Notes: generated by a model from the sequence alone, not told the origin. A stretch of DNA of 64,000 nt from Epiperipatus broadwayi (GCA_028023455.1 JAQFVV010000023.1:2285501-2349500); one strand, 5' to 3'. Counted from the first letter of the stretch, positions 49,351 through 61,055 are shown. A program made the numbers and translations.

Positions 49351-50885
49351 TTGCAAATTGCTTATCACCTATTTTCATTGCTTTACTTTTTTTTTTCTAG
49401 AACTGTAATACACCATTACTGGTTTTTTTTTAAAAAAATACTGTATAACTTTCAAAATTACAGTTTATTTAACTTCTAAATATTGTCTGAAATAAAAACA
49501 GTAACCAGGTCTTTCCTAGAATCTATCCAGAAATTTGTGAAATGTTGAAAGAGATAAGACTATGATTTTTCTTTTATTAAACTTTATTTTCCGTAGATGA
49601 ATGTAAACACTTTTCGTGAAGTGTCTACATTGGCAATAGGGAAAAACTTTCTAGAACTCTGGATTTCAAACATAGATCATAGTAAATTCTAGAAATAAAC
49701 CATGAGATCTTTTATGATCAGTGTTTTGTTTTTCATATATATATACATAGCATTATTGGAAAACATGATGAGGTTTGAATACTAAAATGCTAGAACAAAT
49801 TGAATAGGGAAATGGTAAGCAATGGCAAATTATCAACAATGATGATTTAGTGTTGGCAAAATCCCGTATGCTTTCGCATAATGATGGATTTGAAGACTAA
49901 AGATTAATGAAGCTTAACTCATTAAGTCTTTTGATAATAGAACATGACTTTCAAAGTAACTAACTATCCAAAAACCTTATTTATTAAACATCATCTTTAA
50001 AATAAGTCTACAAAAGTTATGAGATGAAAAAAATCTGACTTTTGAACCCTTGCCATTTTATTTACTGAGCTGTGGGTGTCTGTTTTTTAATGCATTTAAA
50101 AAAGGTGTTGGGAAAAACGCGAAAGAAACGATTTATAATTAATTGATATATATAAAAAAATTTCATGCTTATGAAATGTTATTTTATAAATAATGAAAAG
50201 GAGGAAAGATAAACGAAACATAGATAAATGTATAGACGAGGAGAATAAATCGATCTTAAAATTAAAAAAAAGATGGAATGGATACGGTCTAGAAAAGCAA
50301 AAAATAGTTATTTGTATAGACGGGGAGAGTAAATACATTGATTTTTTTTTTTTTTTTTTAAAAAAGAGTGAACGAATACAAAGGCATATAATATTTGCCT
50401 TAGGACAGATAGCGTAAGATTCCAATATATAGTATAGTATTGTACATATATACTGACTATACTACTGTTTTATTAACAAGCTAAATAATGAATAATTATA
50501 GCATACAACCCTTGACGATGGTCAAGAGTTTATTGTTTGAACAGAATGCTTGCGGCAAGATATTTTTCGGAATTAACAAATCCAATTTCTCATCGCTCAT
50601 TTAATATATATATGCACGTATACAAGATTTTAAATAAATAAACGGTAAAGTGCATGCACTCTTTTATTCACGTCATTACTGAAACATTTAGTGTATCTAT
50701 GTATATTCTACACAGACATACTTCCAACATTTTCAAACTTAAACCTCGATGTGTATATAAATCCATGTACACACACGTGTATAAAATAAAAATATTTTTA
50801 AGAAAAGAACATAATTAACGCAAAATTATTTTGCATTATTTCGTAAAAGCAGGACAATGCCCTGGTTAACATTCTGCATACTTAC

Positions 50886-51124
50886 CATTCTTGGCTATCG
50901 ATTCCTGCAAGCCTTTTCCGCACAGGCTCATATTCCTCGTACGTTGTTTCCCCAGTCGACGACAGCCGCTTTTTAGAAATCTGTCGCATAAGTTCTTGCT
51001 TTCGAATCTCACGTTGCACTGCATACGGCATATTTCTTGCAAAATTCCGCATCCGTGTTTTTGCATTACCATTGCTGCAAAATCGTGCATCAATCCAACC
51101 AGCCATAACTTCTTTCTTACCCAT
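50886..51124 (-). CDS. First coding exon of an unidentified host gene (79 codons plus 2 nt)
   Basis: Reading leftward from ATG at 51124-51122 (context GGACGGGTTATGG) the frame is open for 79 codons. It ends ...GIDSQE + TG just before GTAAGT (50885-50880), a perfect splice donor in phase 2. The peptide starts MGKKEVMAGWIDARFC and continues RNFARNMPYAVQREIRKQEL, MRQISKKRLSSTGE and YEEYEPVRKRLAG. It is basic and probably helical in the middle (Q-R-E-I-R-K-Q-E-L-M-R). Codons such as CGG, CCG, ACG and TCG stand out against the AT-rich surroundings, which argues for real selection. I recognise no family, signal peptide or membrane segment. An alternative start is Met7. Downstream exons should lie below 50880 but I could not identify them. 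Confidence 0.72.
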
Positions 51125-51330
51125 AACCCGTCCGGCAGCTTCGTGATGACACCTACTTAATTTCCGGGACTACGTAAGTCGGCGCTAGGGCGGGTAATTT
51201 GTATATTATGACCCGAAGCTATAAAACCAATTTACGTCGTGTTGACTGATAGCTTGCTGGATGTCTTACCTTCAGTCTATAAAAACTGTCCGATGCTATA
51301 AACTGCCGCCCTGAATAAACAGAAGAGAAG
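51125..51330 (-). promoter_or_regulatory. Putative promoter / 5' UTR of the 51-kb gene
   Basis: Directly upstream (minus sense) of the start codon is the most CpG-dense stretch of the area: ACCCGTCCGGCAGC (51126), TTCCGGGACTACGTAAGTCG (51163), GGCGCTAGGGCGGG (51181), TTACGTCGTG (51231). CpG retention next to a start codon and donor is typical of a housekeeping-type promoter. No TATA box is obvious. The GGCGCTAGGGCGGG patch may contain a GC-box-like site, but this is not provable by eye. Confidence 0.5.
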
Positions 51331-52655
51331 AAAAATAAGAATTATGGGACAGGTAGCGAAGTCGCTACTAAAGACAATTTGAGCTGGAAAAGAAAAGCCT
51401 TATCTAATTGAAAATCATTAATAATTAAAATAAAAACAATATATAAAAGAAAAAAAATAGAACAATCGATAATTTTATTTTATAAACGTATTGATAATTT
51501 TAAAATATTTTTATAGATGTGTGTGCGTTATTAATATTTAGTATGCTTTATCATCTTAATGAATAAAAGACTTAATAAAGATTATTAAACGATTTTATCG
51601 AACAAACGAGCAGTAACTGTAAAAAGTATTACCGGCGCTGATTCAATGGTATTGCTTGGCTGTAGTGCTCTCATACCTAATTACTCCATCTTGCTTTCGA
51701 GCACAGAACTTATCATACAATTCATTTCTTATCATTTATCTTCTTTATATACGAAATGTTTTAAATGAAACAACTTTCAAATATTCATAAGATATGAAGC
51801 AAAGAGATAGAGTGATAGACTAAAAATTGCAGAATAAATTTTCAGATGAGTAAAGTATCCTTCCCCCAACCCAGTTTGGTCACTTGAATGAAACTATTGC
51901 ATTCAGCGAGTATTTGGTCGCTTGAATATCACATGACCTTTTGAGTCATTAATTATGTATATGATTTTTTTTTTTTTTTTGCCCAGTTCAGTTTGGTGGA
52001 CTTAAGTGCTAAAGCTTCCTGGATTGATATCTTAGCTCAACATCATATCCAATCATGCATGATCTTTCTACAATAAACCATATTTTTAATCATCCTAACA
52101 ATAAAAAAGAGCTTGCTAAGAAAATGTAAGGTTAGTTGCTCAGTAGGTCATCTGATGTTTGAACATTAAGGTGACAGGCTAAACACAATAGTATCATTCA
52201 CTTTCATCAAATTGATCTTTTTTTTCTTACATACCAATGTTCTGCAAGATTTGATGCAATGATAAAGTGACTGTCTCTGGAGCTCAAGGTCATGGATTAA
52301 GGACCAGCTCTGTCATTTTTGGTGCTTGAACTTAGTATGAACTCTTGAACAATAAATTATTTGATTATTATTATTATTTTTACCTACCACCAATCCCAGG
52401 GCAAGTCTTATTAAACTTTATGACAATTTTAAAATTAAGATGTTACAACAAATAATAGATCTAAATATTTGAGATGCTATTTATTTTTACAATGACACAC
52501 TGTATAATTAATTAAATTTAAAGATCAAAAATACAGTACAGTGGTATCAATTTAATTCAAGTAATTCAAATTATTATATTCACTTCTCAAAGCCCTCTGA
52601 TCTCTAAATATCAATGTAATTGCTTGTGCATATATTAGAATACGGAAGTTATTAA
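51331..52655. other. AT-rich DNA with SINE fragments
   Basis: Dispersed-tail and head-like pieces occur at 51880-51950 (GGTCACTTGAATG, CGCTTGAATATCACATGACC), 52135-52180 and 52255-52365 (CTGGAGCTCAAGGTCATGGAT ... TGCTTGAACTTAGTATG, cited as landmarks). Their order suggests overlapping old SINE copies. No gene. Confidence 0.4.
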
Positions 52656-53222
52656 AATAGGCAAAACTCTCCATACAGTAATGCCACTCAGTGCTAGCCA
52701 GAGTAATCAATGGATGCCAGAAGGCTTAATGCATAAAATCCCTATCTAGTGCCTACTCATCCAATATCCCCAGATTAATTTCTAGCTTGTGGCTGTTGTC
52801 AGTGAGGGGCCTTGGACCTGAGAGCAATGCACCTAGATCTTAGGATCTAATGCAACCCTCCAGCAGCCACCCTTCATCTCTATTTAACTACAAAACTATG
52901 AGAATAAAATTGAAAACAATATTTTCAATCCAAGCTCATTAGCTTACATAGTCATATATATCTGAACTCAGTTTCAGTACCCATACATTTTGGTGGTTTG
53001 GGTTCTTTAATAACCATAGCCACCGCTATCGTATTAGACATTAGATCCTAAGATCTAGGTGCAATGCTTTCAGATCCAAGGCTCCTCACTGTTGACTGGC
53101 ACAAGCTAGAAACTGGTCTGTGGATATTAGATGAGTAGGGATTTTATGCACAAGTTCTGGCATCAATTGATTACTCTGGCTTGCACTGAGTGAGCAACTG
53201 TATGGAGAGTTTTGCCTGCTTT
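52656..53222. repeat. Family F1 head-to-head dimer with spacer
   Basis: The left arm 52661-52861 runs from GGCAAAACTCTCCATACAGT to the block around ATCTTAGGATCTAATGCAAC. The right arm 53031-53218 is its inverse, ending GGAGAGTTTTGCC. The 169-bp spacer (52862-53030) is homologous, reversed, to the upstream part of the F1 copy at 57550-57660, so it belongs to the left copy. F1 thus has a full length of about 310 bp or more, and the two copies here are joined at their inner ends. Confidence 0.8.
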
Positions 53223-53728
53223 AATATGGTGGTCATGTGGTGAATGTTGAAGTTCATGCAAATAAGCAATAAATAAGTATATTGCAAATTAATAATTTTG
53301 TTAACAGCTCACAATTTTATTCCATAAAGCTTTGGTAAGGTGCAAGTTTGTTTACTTGTACTATGCTTTTTAAAAATAAAAATATTATGAATATTTTCAT
53401 GTATACTGGTGTTTTTATTTAATAGAAAAACTGATTTAGAAGACTACATTGAAACTGTAATTAAAGTAGGCATCAAGAAAAAAAACCCAAGAGAGCAGGA
53501 AAACTGTCAGAGGAAGTTTTATGTGGTAAAGTAAGCAGAATATTCTAAGAAAAAGGTGATTGATTCTCTCTGCAAGGTGCCTGAAACTTTATCTCTGAAC
53601 CAATACACTTTGCATAGTGACATAGTTTACCTATTAACCACAAAAATTTTAAGTCACTATTACATGACAGTATATTTTATATCTTAATACATGATGGAGC
53701 AATGGACTAATATTAAGTTTTATTACCT
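53223..53728. other. AT-rich DNA, possible mariner flank
   Basis: No feature can be supported. It may belong to the mariner remnant that follows. Confidence 0.35.
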
Positions 53729-53960
53729 GAAACATTTGAAATGATTCAAACTATGTATGGCAGTGAAGCCATTTTCAAGTTGTTTGGAAGATTTCGTGAT
53801 GGCAGGAAGAACACTGAAGATGATTCACAAAGAGAAACATCACATTTCATGTCATATCTTGTGGAGACACACTAGCATCTAAAAAATTTTATGAGTAGCT
53901 AAACTATGTTACTATGAACAGATGTGTAGATTTAGAGATGACTTTGAAGATAGCTTGGAG
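53729..53960 (+). pseudogene. mariner-type transposase remnant (N-terminal domain)
   Basis: The plus frame from 53729 reads ETFEMIQTMYGSEAIF, then LFGRFRDGRKNTEDDSQRET. This follows the N-terminal pattern of mariner transposases (ETF-x-M-L-x-x-A-Y-G-x-E-A-x-S ... F-x-W-h-x-R-F-r-x-G-R-x-x-x-x-D-D). Stop codons appear soon after, around 53877. No terminal inverted repeats or catalytic DD34D residues could be found, so only a fragment survives. Confidence 0.6.
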
Positions 53961-54439
53961 TGAGAACCTGCCACCTTTTCATTAGGATGCACTCTGAAAA
54001 TCAGTTTCTTGGTGATCGTCATCAGCTAAACAAAATACGGATGTTCAAAATGCTATAGAGTTTTTCAGACACATTAAGGTTTATTATAACATAATTTGCT
54101 TGCATTATTTGTTATATTTATCAAGTGGTCATAAATTTTAAAAAATTACTTAACAGTAATCCATATTGTAATAAAATTAAGCTTGTGACTTATTTTTTTA
54201 TTAAAATCAAACTTTCAAGTCTCAGATAACTTAATATATGCTTGATATTATATTATATTTTTATCTGCTTAAATGCTTATATTGGATGGTAATTTTTCTT
54301 CAGGCTGTGGGTCACAGCATACTCTTAATTGTATGCACTTCAACATACCATTTAATGATTTGACCATTCAGAGAAATTTGCTTCTGCAACAAATTAATCT
54401 TCATTGCATAACAAAAGGCATATGGCTTTATTGCTCAGG

Positions 54440-54670
54440 AAGAAGTTTGAGTGCTAGACCAGCAAGTTCCTGAATTTATCTTTTGGACTTCTTGATCTCC
54501 CAAGCTGGATGCGCTATCAATTATGCTAAACCATGCATGGAAAAAGCACATATTGCTCAGATGTTCATAAGAAGTTTGAGCACCAGAATTGAGTGGGTAA
54601 GAATCGATCCTGGGACTTCCCAATTCCATGTTGGATGCTCTACCAATTGTTCCAATTATGCAAGGCACCA
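54440..54670 (-). mobile_element. Two partial tRNA-derived SINE heads in tandem
   Basis: On the minus strand, 54665-54598 reads AATTGGTAGAGCATCCAACA (A box TGGTAGAGCA) and then GGAAGTCCCAGGATCGATTC (B-box-like) at tRNA spacing. A second, more decayed head (TTGATAGCGCATCCAGCTTG) occurs at 54528-54500. Shared AGAAGTTTGAG(C/T)(A/G)C follows in both. This suggests a tandem duplication of about 130 bp. The overlapping ORFs on both strands are shadows. Confidence 0.6.
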
Positions 54671-54729
54671 CATGTGTTCATTGCTTGCAACATGCATTTA
54701 TTATTTAAAATATGATTAAGTAGTGTAAG

Positions 54730-55520
54730 AGATTGATTGCTTTTGTATTGAATAGCACTTATTAATTTACACACTGTGGCAGATTTTGTGTGGTTTAGAG
54801 CAATGGACCCAGGAGCTCACTATTTATGGATTATACCCTAGCTCTATTATCTCTAATGTTCAAAACCTCATATGAATTTCTGAACAATAAACCATTCCTA
54901 TATATATATATATTTATTAATATAGGTCATATCTGCAAAAATTTTCCAGATTGTTATATATAATCTGGCATGTGATTATTAATGTTATACATAAATAACA
55001 AATCTCATAACAAAACAAAACAAAAAAACAATAAGTAATCCTGATGGAATAAATATCAACATATGCATTCAAACAACAAAATATAATCATAACCACAAAT
55101 AACTCTCTACTAAAATGACCATTTTCAATAGAATTAAAAATAAAATATCAAATCAAAACAAGCACATGACCCCCATTATGTCGTCAGTCTTGGTGCACTT
55201 TTGATTTATGGAATTATTTTCACAATTGATGCATATAACTTTTTTTTTTAATTATAAAATTGAGAAAATAAAGTTAATTAGTTGTCAATGTGAAGGGCAT
55301 TATATTGATTTCTAGTTCTAGTTCAGATGGTTGTTACGATAAACATAAACTAACCATAATTATAAATATATTTTAAATATTCCCATATCTGTGATATTTG
55401 TTTTTAAGCCAATGTGCAGATACCAAAATTTATAGATAATAGATTCATAGATATATATTACAATATATTTATATTAATAAACAAATAATCATAACTTCTA
55501 AATATTTGTAATTGCAAAAT
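54730..55520. other. AT-rich DNA with one decayed SINE
   Basis: The segment 54787-54900 (GTGGTTTAGAGCAATGGACC ... TTCTGAACAATAAACC) looks like another decayed tRNA-derived SINE. The rest is featureless. Confidence 0.4.
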
Positions 55521-55527
55521 AGAAGTA

Positions 55528-55833
55528 ACTATCTCCACTGAATTATGTAGTATCCAAAAGCAATGAAAAGATAGAATGATATCCTATTCTATCTTTGGAC
55601 TCCATTATTATAAAAGCTTAGTTTTTGTCTTGGCTTTTAAATTACACAGTCACTTTTATCTATTGTTTTAATTTATGTACAGACTAAATGTTCTGCAATC
55701 ACTATTAATAATTAACCACATAATTTAAAAATCAAGTCAAAAACTACACATATTTAACTACAGAGCCCAAAGATAGAATGCCATTCTATCTTTTCATTGT
55801 TTTTTGATGCTACATAGGTCAGTGGGAGGTAAT
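55528..55833. repeat. MITE-like element with doubly palindromic ends
   Basis: The outer inverted repeats are about 70 bp: CTCCACTGAATTATGTAGTA ... at 55533 and its partner near 55830. Each end also contains its own hairpin, AAAGATAGAATG with CATTCTATCTTT (55568-55596 and 55768-55796). The body is AT-rich and non-coding. Ends made of a hairpin within an inverted repeat are unusual for standard MITEs. Confidence 0.7.
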
Positions 55834-56327
55834 ATGTTTATATTGTAATATTTAATTTAATGCAGATGTACATATATAGTGAGTTTATATAGGCATAGTG
55901 AAACGGTGTATATCACATGCATATATGTATATGCAAATTTATTTATAAGGTAAAAAATTAAAATATATAAATATTTATGTCAATTTTTTATTTTAAAAAA
56001 TAAAAAATTAGGCATTTTTTAAAATGTGAATAATTGAAACTGTGGAATATATTAAATATTTGTTAGTTTTTTGTTTGTGTGGTAAAATTTTGAACTTTTT
56101 TTTTACTTTTTGTTTTGCAATGCCTGTTTGTTTTTTTTTTCAGTTTTGATTAATTAGCAGTATTCTTCAGATAAATTGATGCTGTCGTTAGAAAATTTTA
56201 CAGATTTGAACAAAAATCACTCAAATAATTATAACAGAAAAGAAGGGGAAGTATTTTAAAATATTTTAATAAACATTTATTTTTTATATTTTAATATAAA
56301 CTGACACACACTCATCTGTAAAAAAAG

Positions 56328-56582
56328 ATTTTAAAGAAAAGTGAATTCACTTGTTTTTCAAGCTTACCTATGTATAAGCCAACCTCTACTTGCCATGCAA
56401 TATTCAGGCTTGAGTCCATATTGATTTATTAAATGATGCTCTCTCCCATAATATTTGAATTACAATATATTTTTACAATTTTAACATCAGTCCTGAATAA
56501 TGCACATTAACCATAGGTTAGCTTATATATAAATATCTTTGAAGAAACAAGTGAATTCGCTTGTTCTTTAAAATCTTTGCTT
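56328..56582. repeat. MITE-like element with palindromic ends
   Basis: GATTTTAAAGAAAAGTGAAT at 56328 and TTCGCTTGTTCTTTAAAATC near 56575 are inverted ends, each enclosing a small perfect palindrome centred on GAATTC (AAGTGAATTCACTT). A second inner pair (ACCTATGTATAAGC with GCTTATATATAAAT) continues the foldback. It has the same architecture as 55528-55833. Confidence 0.65.
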
Positions 56583-57539
56583 ACAGGTTGAATGCATGAC
56601 AATTTATATTAAAGCAGCACATGTGTGAAGAATGGTTTACTTCGGAATACATTAAAAATATTTTGTAAAAAGATTATTAAATTTTAAAAAAAATCAAATT
56701 TAAACATTATTAAAAAAATAAAATTAAATATAATTTATTAATATAATTTAAATGAAATTTATTGGCATAATTTATTAAACTCACTTTATTAGTAAATGCT
56801 GCTTTAAAAAGATATTAAAAGAAGATGAACAAAATGAAACAAAACTATTGACATAACTTAAAATGTAAATTATTAGAATAATTTAATAAGCATAATTTAT
56901 TAATGAATATTGTTTTTAAAAAAAATAAAAATATTACATTCATTATTTAAATTCACCTAATTGCAAGAAAATATTGCACTTTGTATGTGACTGAAAATAT
57001 AGTAATGAAAGTTGCTTCACAAATTATTGTCTTCAACATAAAAGTTGGCATAAAAGTGATTGGATATTGTATAATTCATAATCAACTTTTGGCTGATATT
57101 TAAAGGCTAAATGTTTGGCATAAAATTGAAAACTCTTTCATAAACAGTTGAAAATCAATAACAGACAGAGTAATCCAATTTTTAATATAAAAATAGCTGA
57201 ATCACTAATTTGGTTTGAAAAATAAATATGTAGTATTAGAATTTCAAGCTTATTTTATATTTTGCATACAGTTGGGAATTAATAAATATGATAGCATTCA
57301 CCAAGTATATAGATAAACATGCCTTTACCTGATTACTGTTCAACTTTTCCCCACATAAATTAGCACAATATAGAAATAGACTTTTCATGTTTTAATTTTT
57401 TTATTTCTCCACAAACCTTTAAAACATATAAATAAAGATACATAAAAAACATAGGAGAAGTAAGATGGATAAAAGGATGTAATAAGATTAATAATTAAAC
57501 CATCAAACATCACATGAACATCATTCTTTATGCTTACAC

Positions 57540-57852
57540 AAGCTGTTTTTTATTATACAAGCTAATGAGCTTAGCCTGAAAACATTTTTGTGTTTTCATT
57601 GTGGACTCAAAGCTTTATAGTTATCTAAAAAGTAAAAGGTGACTGCTAAAGGGTTGCATTAGATCCTAAGATTCTAGGTGTAATGCTCTCAGATCCAAGG
57701 CTTCTCACTGATGAAAGCCAAGCTATAAATTAGTCTGGGGATATTGGATGAGTATGCACTAGATAGGGATTTTATGCATTAGCCTTCCTGCTTCCATTGA
57801 TTATTCTGGCTTGCACTGAGTAGTGTTACTATATGGAGAGTCTTGCCTCTGC
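57540..57852 (+). repeat. Family F1 monomer
   Basis: This copy shows the F1 unit in one orientation. In order it has an AAGCTAATGAGCTTAG block, GGGTTGCATTAGATCCTAAG, the core (CTTCTCACTGATGAAAGCC ... AATTAGTCTGGGGATATTGG), then GATAGGGATTTTATGCA and the end TATGGAGAGTCTTGCC. It defines unit length (about 310 bp) and order for the dimers elsewhere. No internal pol III promoter was recognised. Confidence 0.75.
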
Positions 57853-58366
57853 GAAGATTAATAATAAATATTATTGTGTAATATTGTTATAAGACTTAGT
57901 TATCGTCATTTACTAAAACTATTTATATTGATAATTAGCATAATAGTTAATTAAATTTGGTATTTGATATGGTTGGCAAAATTATAAACCTTGATTGTTG
58001 CTTAATAATAACATACTAGTTGAGAGAAATGCCTTGACTTGCTCTCAATAAAATCTATCACTTTTAGCAGTATGCCCGTGAAAACACTATAATTATTTAT
58101 TGCCAGTAGATCTCATCCCAAGCTTATTTGTGCAAGAGCACATTTCTTAAATAATATGCTACATAAATTATTTTTCAGAAAATAATTCTAGACTCATAAA
58201 TTACTGTTCTGGAGCTAATAAACTGTAATTTGGTAAATATAATTGTAATTCATTACAGTGAAATGTAAAAGTTCTACTCACCAGATTATTTGATTGGTTT
58301 GTTTGTGCCATTGGCTGTTTGTTTATTTTTTGTTACAATATTATTTTCTGAATTCAATTTTAGAAA

Positions 58367-59073
58367 GTTGAAATAAATTGAGATACTTCCAAATCTCTCA
58401 GTGCTTGTTACAATATTTATCCAACAGCCAATCAGATGTCAATGATAGCTGTCCAAATAACCACATCTAAACACACGACAAAGATTTTACGAGAAAAAGG
58501 TGGCCACTCTTTTCTCTACTTTTCTTTGTATATATCTAACCCAGTCGTAAGTATTTTGGTCTGAAAGCTTGAAGCTTTAAATATCTTCACAAATAACTCA
58601 CTAAGTCTAAATCATAAATGTACAACGTGAAATCCTATGATTTACTACATAGTAGTTTTTAGAATACATAACAAGCAGTAAACTATGTAAATAATATTTT
58701 AATTTGTGAAGTGCAGATAGTTGAAAATTGAAATAAATTGAGATACTGCTTGTTATGTATTCTAAAAACTACTACATAGTAAATCATAGGATTTCGTGTT
58801 GTACATTTATGATTTAGACTCAGTGAGTTATTGTGAAGATATTTAAAGCTTAAAGCTTTCAGACCTAAATACTTATGACTGGCTTAGATATATAGAAAGA
58901 AAAGTAGAGAAAAGGGTGGCCACCCTTTTCTCGTAAAATCTTTAGACAGCTATCATTGACATCTGATTGGCTGTTGGATAAGTTTTGTAATGAGCACTGA
59001 GAGATTTGGCAGTATCTCAATTTATTTCAATTTTCAACTATCTGTACTTCGCAAATTAAAATATTTATTTAGA
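58367..59073. repeat. Foldback repeat, family F5 dimer
   Basis: Arms 58367-58677 and 58747-59045 are inverted copies around a 69-bp loop. Landmarks include CATCTGATTGGCTGTTGGAT with its partner at 58413, and AAACTACTACATAGTAAATC with its partner at 58640-58664. The loop sequence itself recurs inverted at the right end (59017-59073), so the right half alone is an element with ~60-bp terminal inverted repeats (58690-59073). This suggests nested or duplicated inverted-repeat elements. Confidence 0.8.
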
Positions 59074-59157
59074 AAGTTGTAAAGGTTTTTTGAGTTCATT
59101 ATTGAGGGTAAACTTTAGATAAATCATAACATTTTTTCTTCCTAAGTGAAGTTAGTT

Positions 59158-59326
59158 TTAGGGTGCATAATTCTTATGGTAATCTGGTGATTTTTTTTTT
59201 ACTGCTTCATTGTCCTTGAATTCATTATCGTCAGATATGATTTCTATAGGTATTACAATTTCTTCTGGAATTAGTGTTCTACTTAGAACATGATGATTAT
59301 CATCATCTGATCTCGTCAATTCTTCC
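59158..59326 (-). CDS. Possible terminal coding exon, unidentified
   Basis: On the minus strand a splice-acceptor-like TACTCTGCTGCAG ends at 59327. It is followed by one base and then a 55-codon open frame plus TAA at 59160-59158. The peptide runs EELTRSDDDNHHVLSRTLIP, EEIVIPIEIISDDNEFKDNE and AVKKKSPDYHKNYAP; it is acidic, then basic. A frame this long can arise by chance, so the support is the acceptor and the non-monotonous composition. It would belong to a gene starting to the right of 59.3 kb. Confidence 0.28.
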
Positions 59327-59329
59327 CTG

Positions 59330-60615
59330 CAGCAGAGTACTTTATGTGCGTATTGTAACTAGATTATATTCTTGGGATAGTGCTATTTTATATTAACTAA
59401 AAACTATATTATTAATGTATAGAAAATAATAAATAAAATTGCATGAGTGTATATGAATAAATTTAGTTAATAATAAGACATTAAAAATTTACTTTAGAAA
59501 AAATTAGTATGCATAATAATTAAAATCATGGAAAATTGAAAATAATATAGATATGCCAATTTGCAAAGATGTAACAAAGAAAGTTATAATTCAAATTAAA
59601 TAAAGCAAAACAAAACTGTCAATCTAGAGATGTGTGTGAGCAGTACGATACATAGGGTGCAATGTGAGCAGTATCATGCTTGCATCATAACAGTACTTGA
59701 ACAGTTTAATATGCTGAAGAGTGCATATAGTGCAGAATTAATAGTGAAGAGTTAACAATGCAGAATAAAGTACAGTGAAATAAAATGCAGCTTTATAGTT
59801 CAACACTATAAAGAACTATACATGCAAGGATTATAAATGAGAAAAGTACAAATTAATACAAATGTAGGTGAAACACAAGAAGATTCCCTAATTGTATATG
59901 CAAGTCAATTTAATGCAAAACCAAAGCAAGCCACTACTAACATATACAGTATACCACATATACTAATATTATTTATTCAGAGTAATAAATTCTTAAGTTT
60001 GAGGGTGGATTTATTTTCCAAAAATTTATTAATGAGTGCACAGCTGGCTTATGTAAATCTAATCCCTGTAAGATCACTAACTATCTGGGATTTAAAAAAT
60101 TATTGTTTGTATGTTCTTTGTATGTATAAACTATTACTGAAACCATTTGATGGTTCCACTGAATATTCAACATAATACTCAAAGCTCCATCAATGTTATC
60201 CCAATTTTTATTTTTTGTTTTCTAATTTCTCCATACTGGTTAGGCTCATGGCTGTTTCATTATTTTGCTGGCATGATTTGATTTATTTTATGGTGTTAGC
60301 ACCAGGGCTCCTTACACATCTTTTGTGTTAAATGCAAAAGTCAGATAATTTTAGTTTTTTAATGTATTAATGTTATTATGTATGTCTATGCAAATAATTC
60401 TATTCCATATATTCATACTTTTTTAAAAATATTCATATCTATATATATAAACAAAAAACTTTGGAATACACTCTACAATATTCAAAATACCAATGTATAA
60501 AAATATAAACAATTTACAGCATGTCTGCCATCCTGAGAACCATTTACTGCCATCCTGAGAACCATTTAACTTTTATGGAGTTTTTTGTTAATATTTATTT
60601 TTATGTGGTTTTATA
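59330..60615. other. AT-rich intergenic DNA
   Basis: The plus ORF at 59837-60175 (112 codons) was examined. It has no recognisable domain and a composition like other chance frames, so I do not call it a gene. Confidence 0.4.
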
Positions 60616-60620
60616 TATAT

Positions 60621-60820
60621 ATAAACAAAATACACTAGAATAATTATAAAATTAAAAATGCCTATATAAAATTAAAAAATAATTTCTTTGCTATAACCAG
60701 CTTATGGTTCCTTCCACCATCTTGAGTGATGGAAGAATAAACTGGCTATAGCAAAAAAATTATTTTTTTAATTTTATATAGGCATTTTTAATTTTATAAT
60801 TATTCTAGGGTATTTTATTT
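60621..60820. repeat. Near-perfect hairpin MITE (~200 bp)
   Basis: Two arms of about 80 bp (60621-60705 and about 60738-60820) are almost exact inverse copies, for example AATAATTATAAAATTAAAAA with its partner at 60786, and GCTATAACCAGCTTAT with its counterpart near 60735. The loop includes TTCCACCATCTTGAGTGATGGAA, itself a small hairpin. TA-rich flanks make the target site hard to define. Confidence 0.75.
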
Positions 60821-60937
60821 ATTATTTATATAAATATATAATATCCCGTAAAAATCATCAACTTTTTTATTGTATAAATTGACTGAAAGTAATTAACTAA
60901 ATATATAAAGAATATAATTGCATAACCTAATTTAATA

Positions 60938-61055
60938 AGCTCGTATTACAAATGTTATCTAATGAGCTTGCTGAGGAAGCCTGAATCAAAAACTGGTCTG
61001 GGATTGGAGATATTCCGAAAAGCTTGTTAAGAGCTATTGGCAATCTCATTAGATA
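60938..61055. repeat. Short foldback, F2-related
   Basis: AATGTTATCTAATGAGCTTG at 60952 pairs with the sequence near 61035-61052 (CTCATTAGATAAC). Between them lies the F2-type core (GAAGCCTGAATC, AAAACTGGTCTGGGATTGG). It is probably an internally deleted dimer. Confidence 0.55.

Noticed and set aside
50096-50425. 109-codon minus-strand ORF and its plus-strand partner
   Set aside because: Built on a T20-type homopolymer and A/T-biased codons, with both strands open at once; no coding character.
40904-51124. Two-exon gene joining 51124-50886 to the acidic frame at 41190
   Set aside because: Phases could match at one AG, but the acidic segment is better explained as a processed pseudogene in an RTE; the putative acceptor lacks a pyrimidine tract and lies at the insertion edge.
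59837-60175. 112-codon plus-strand ORF
   Set aside because: No domain, no splice or promoter context, composition as in other chance frames in AT-rich DNA.
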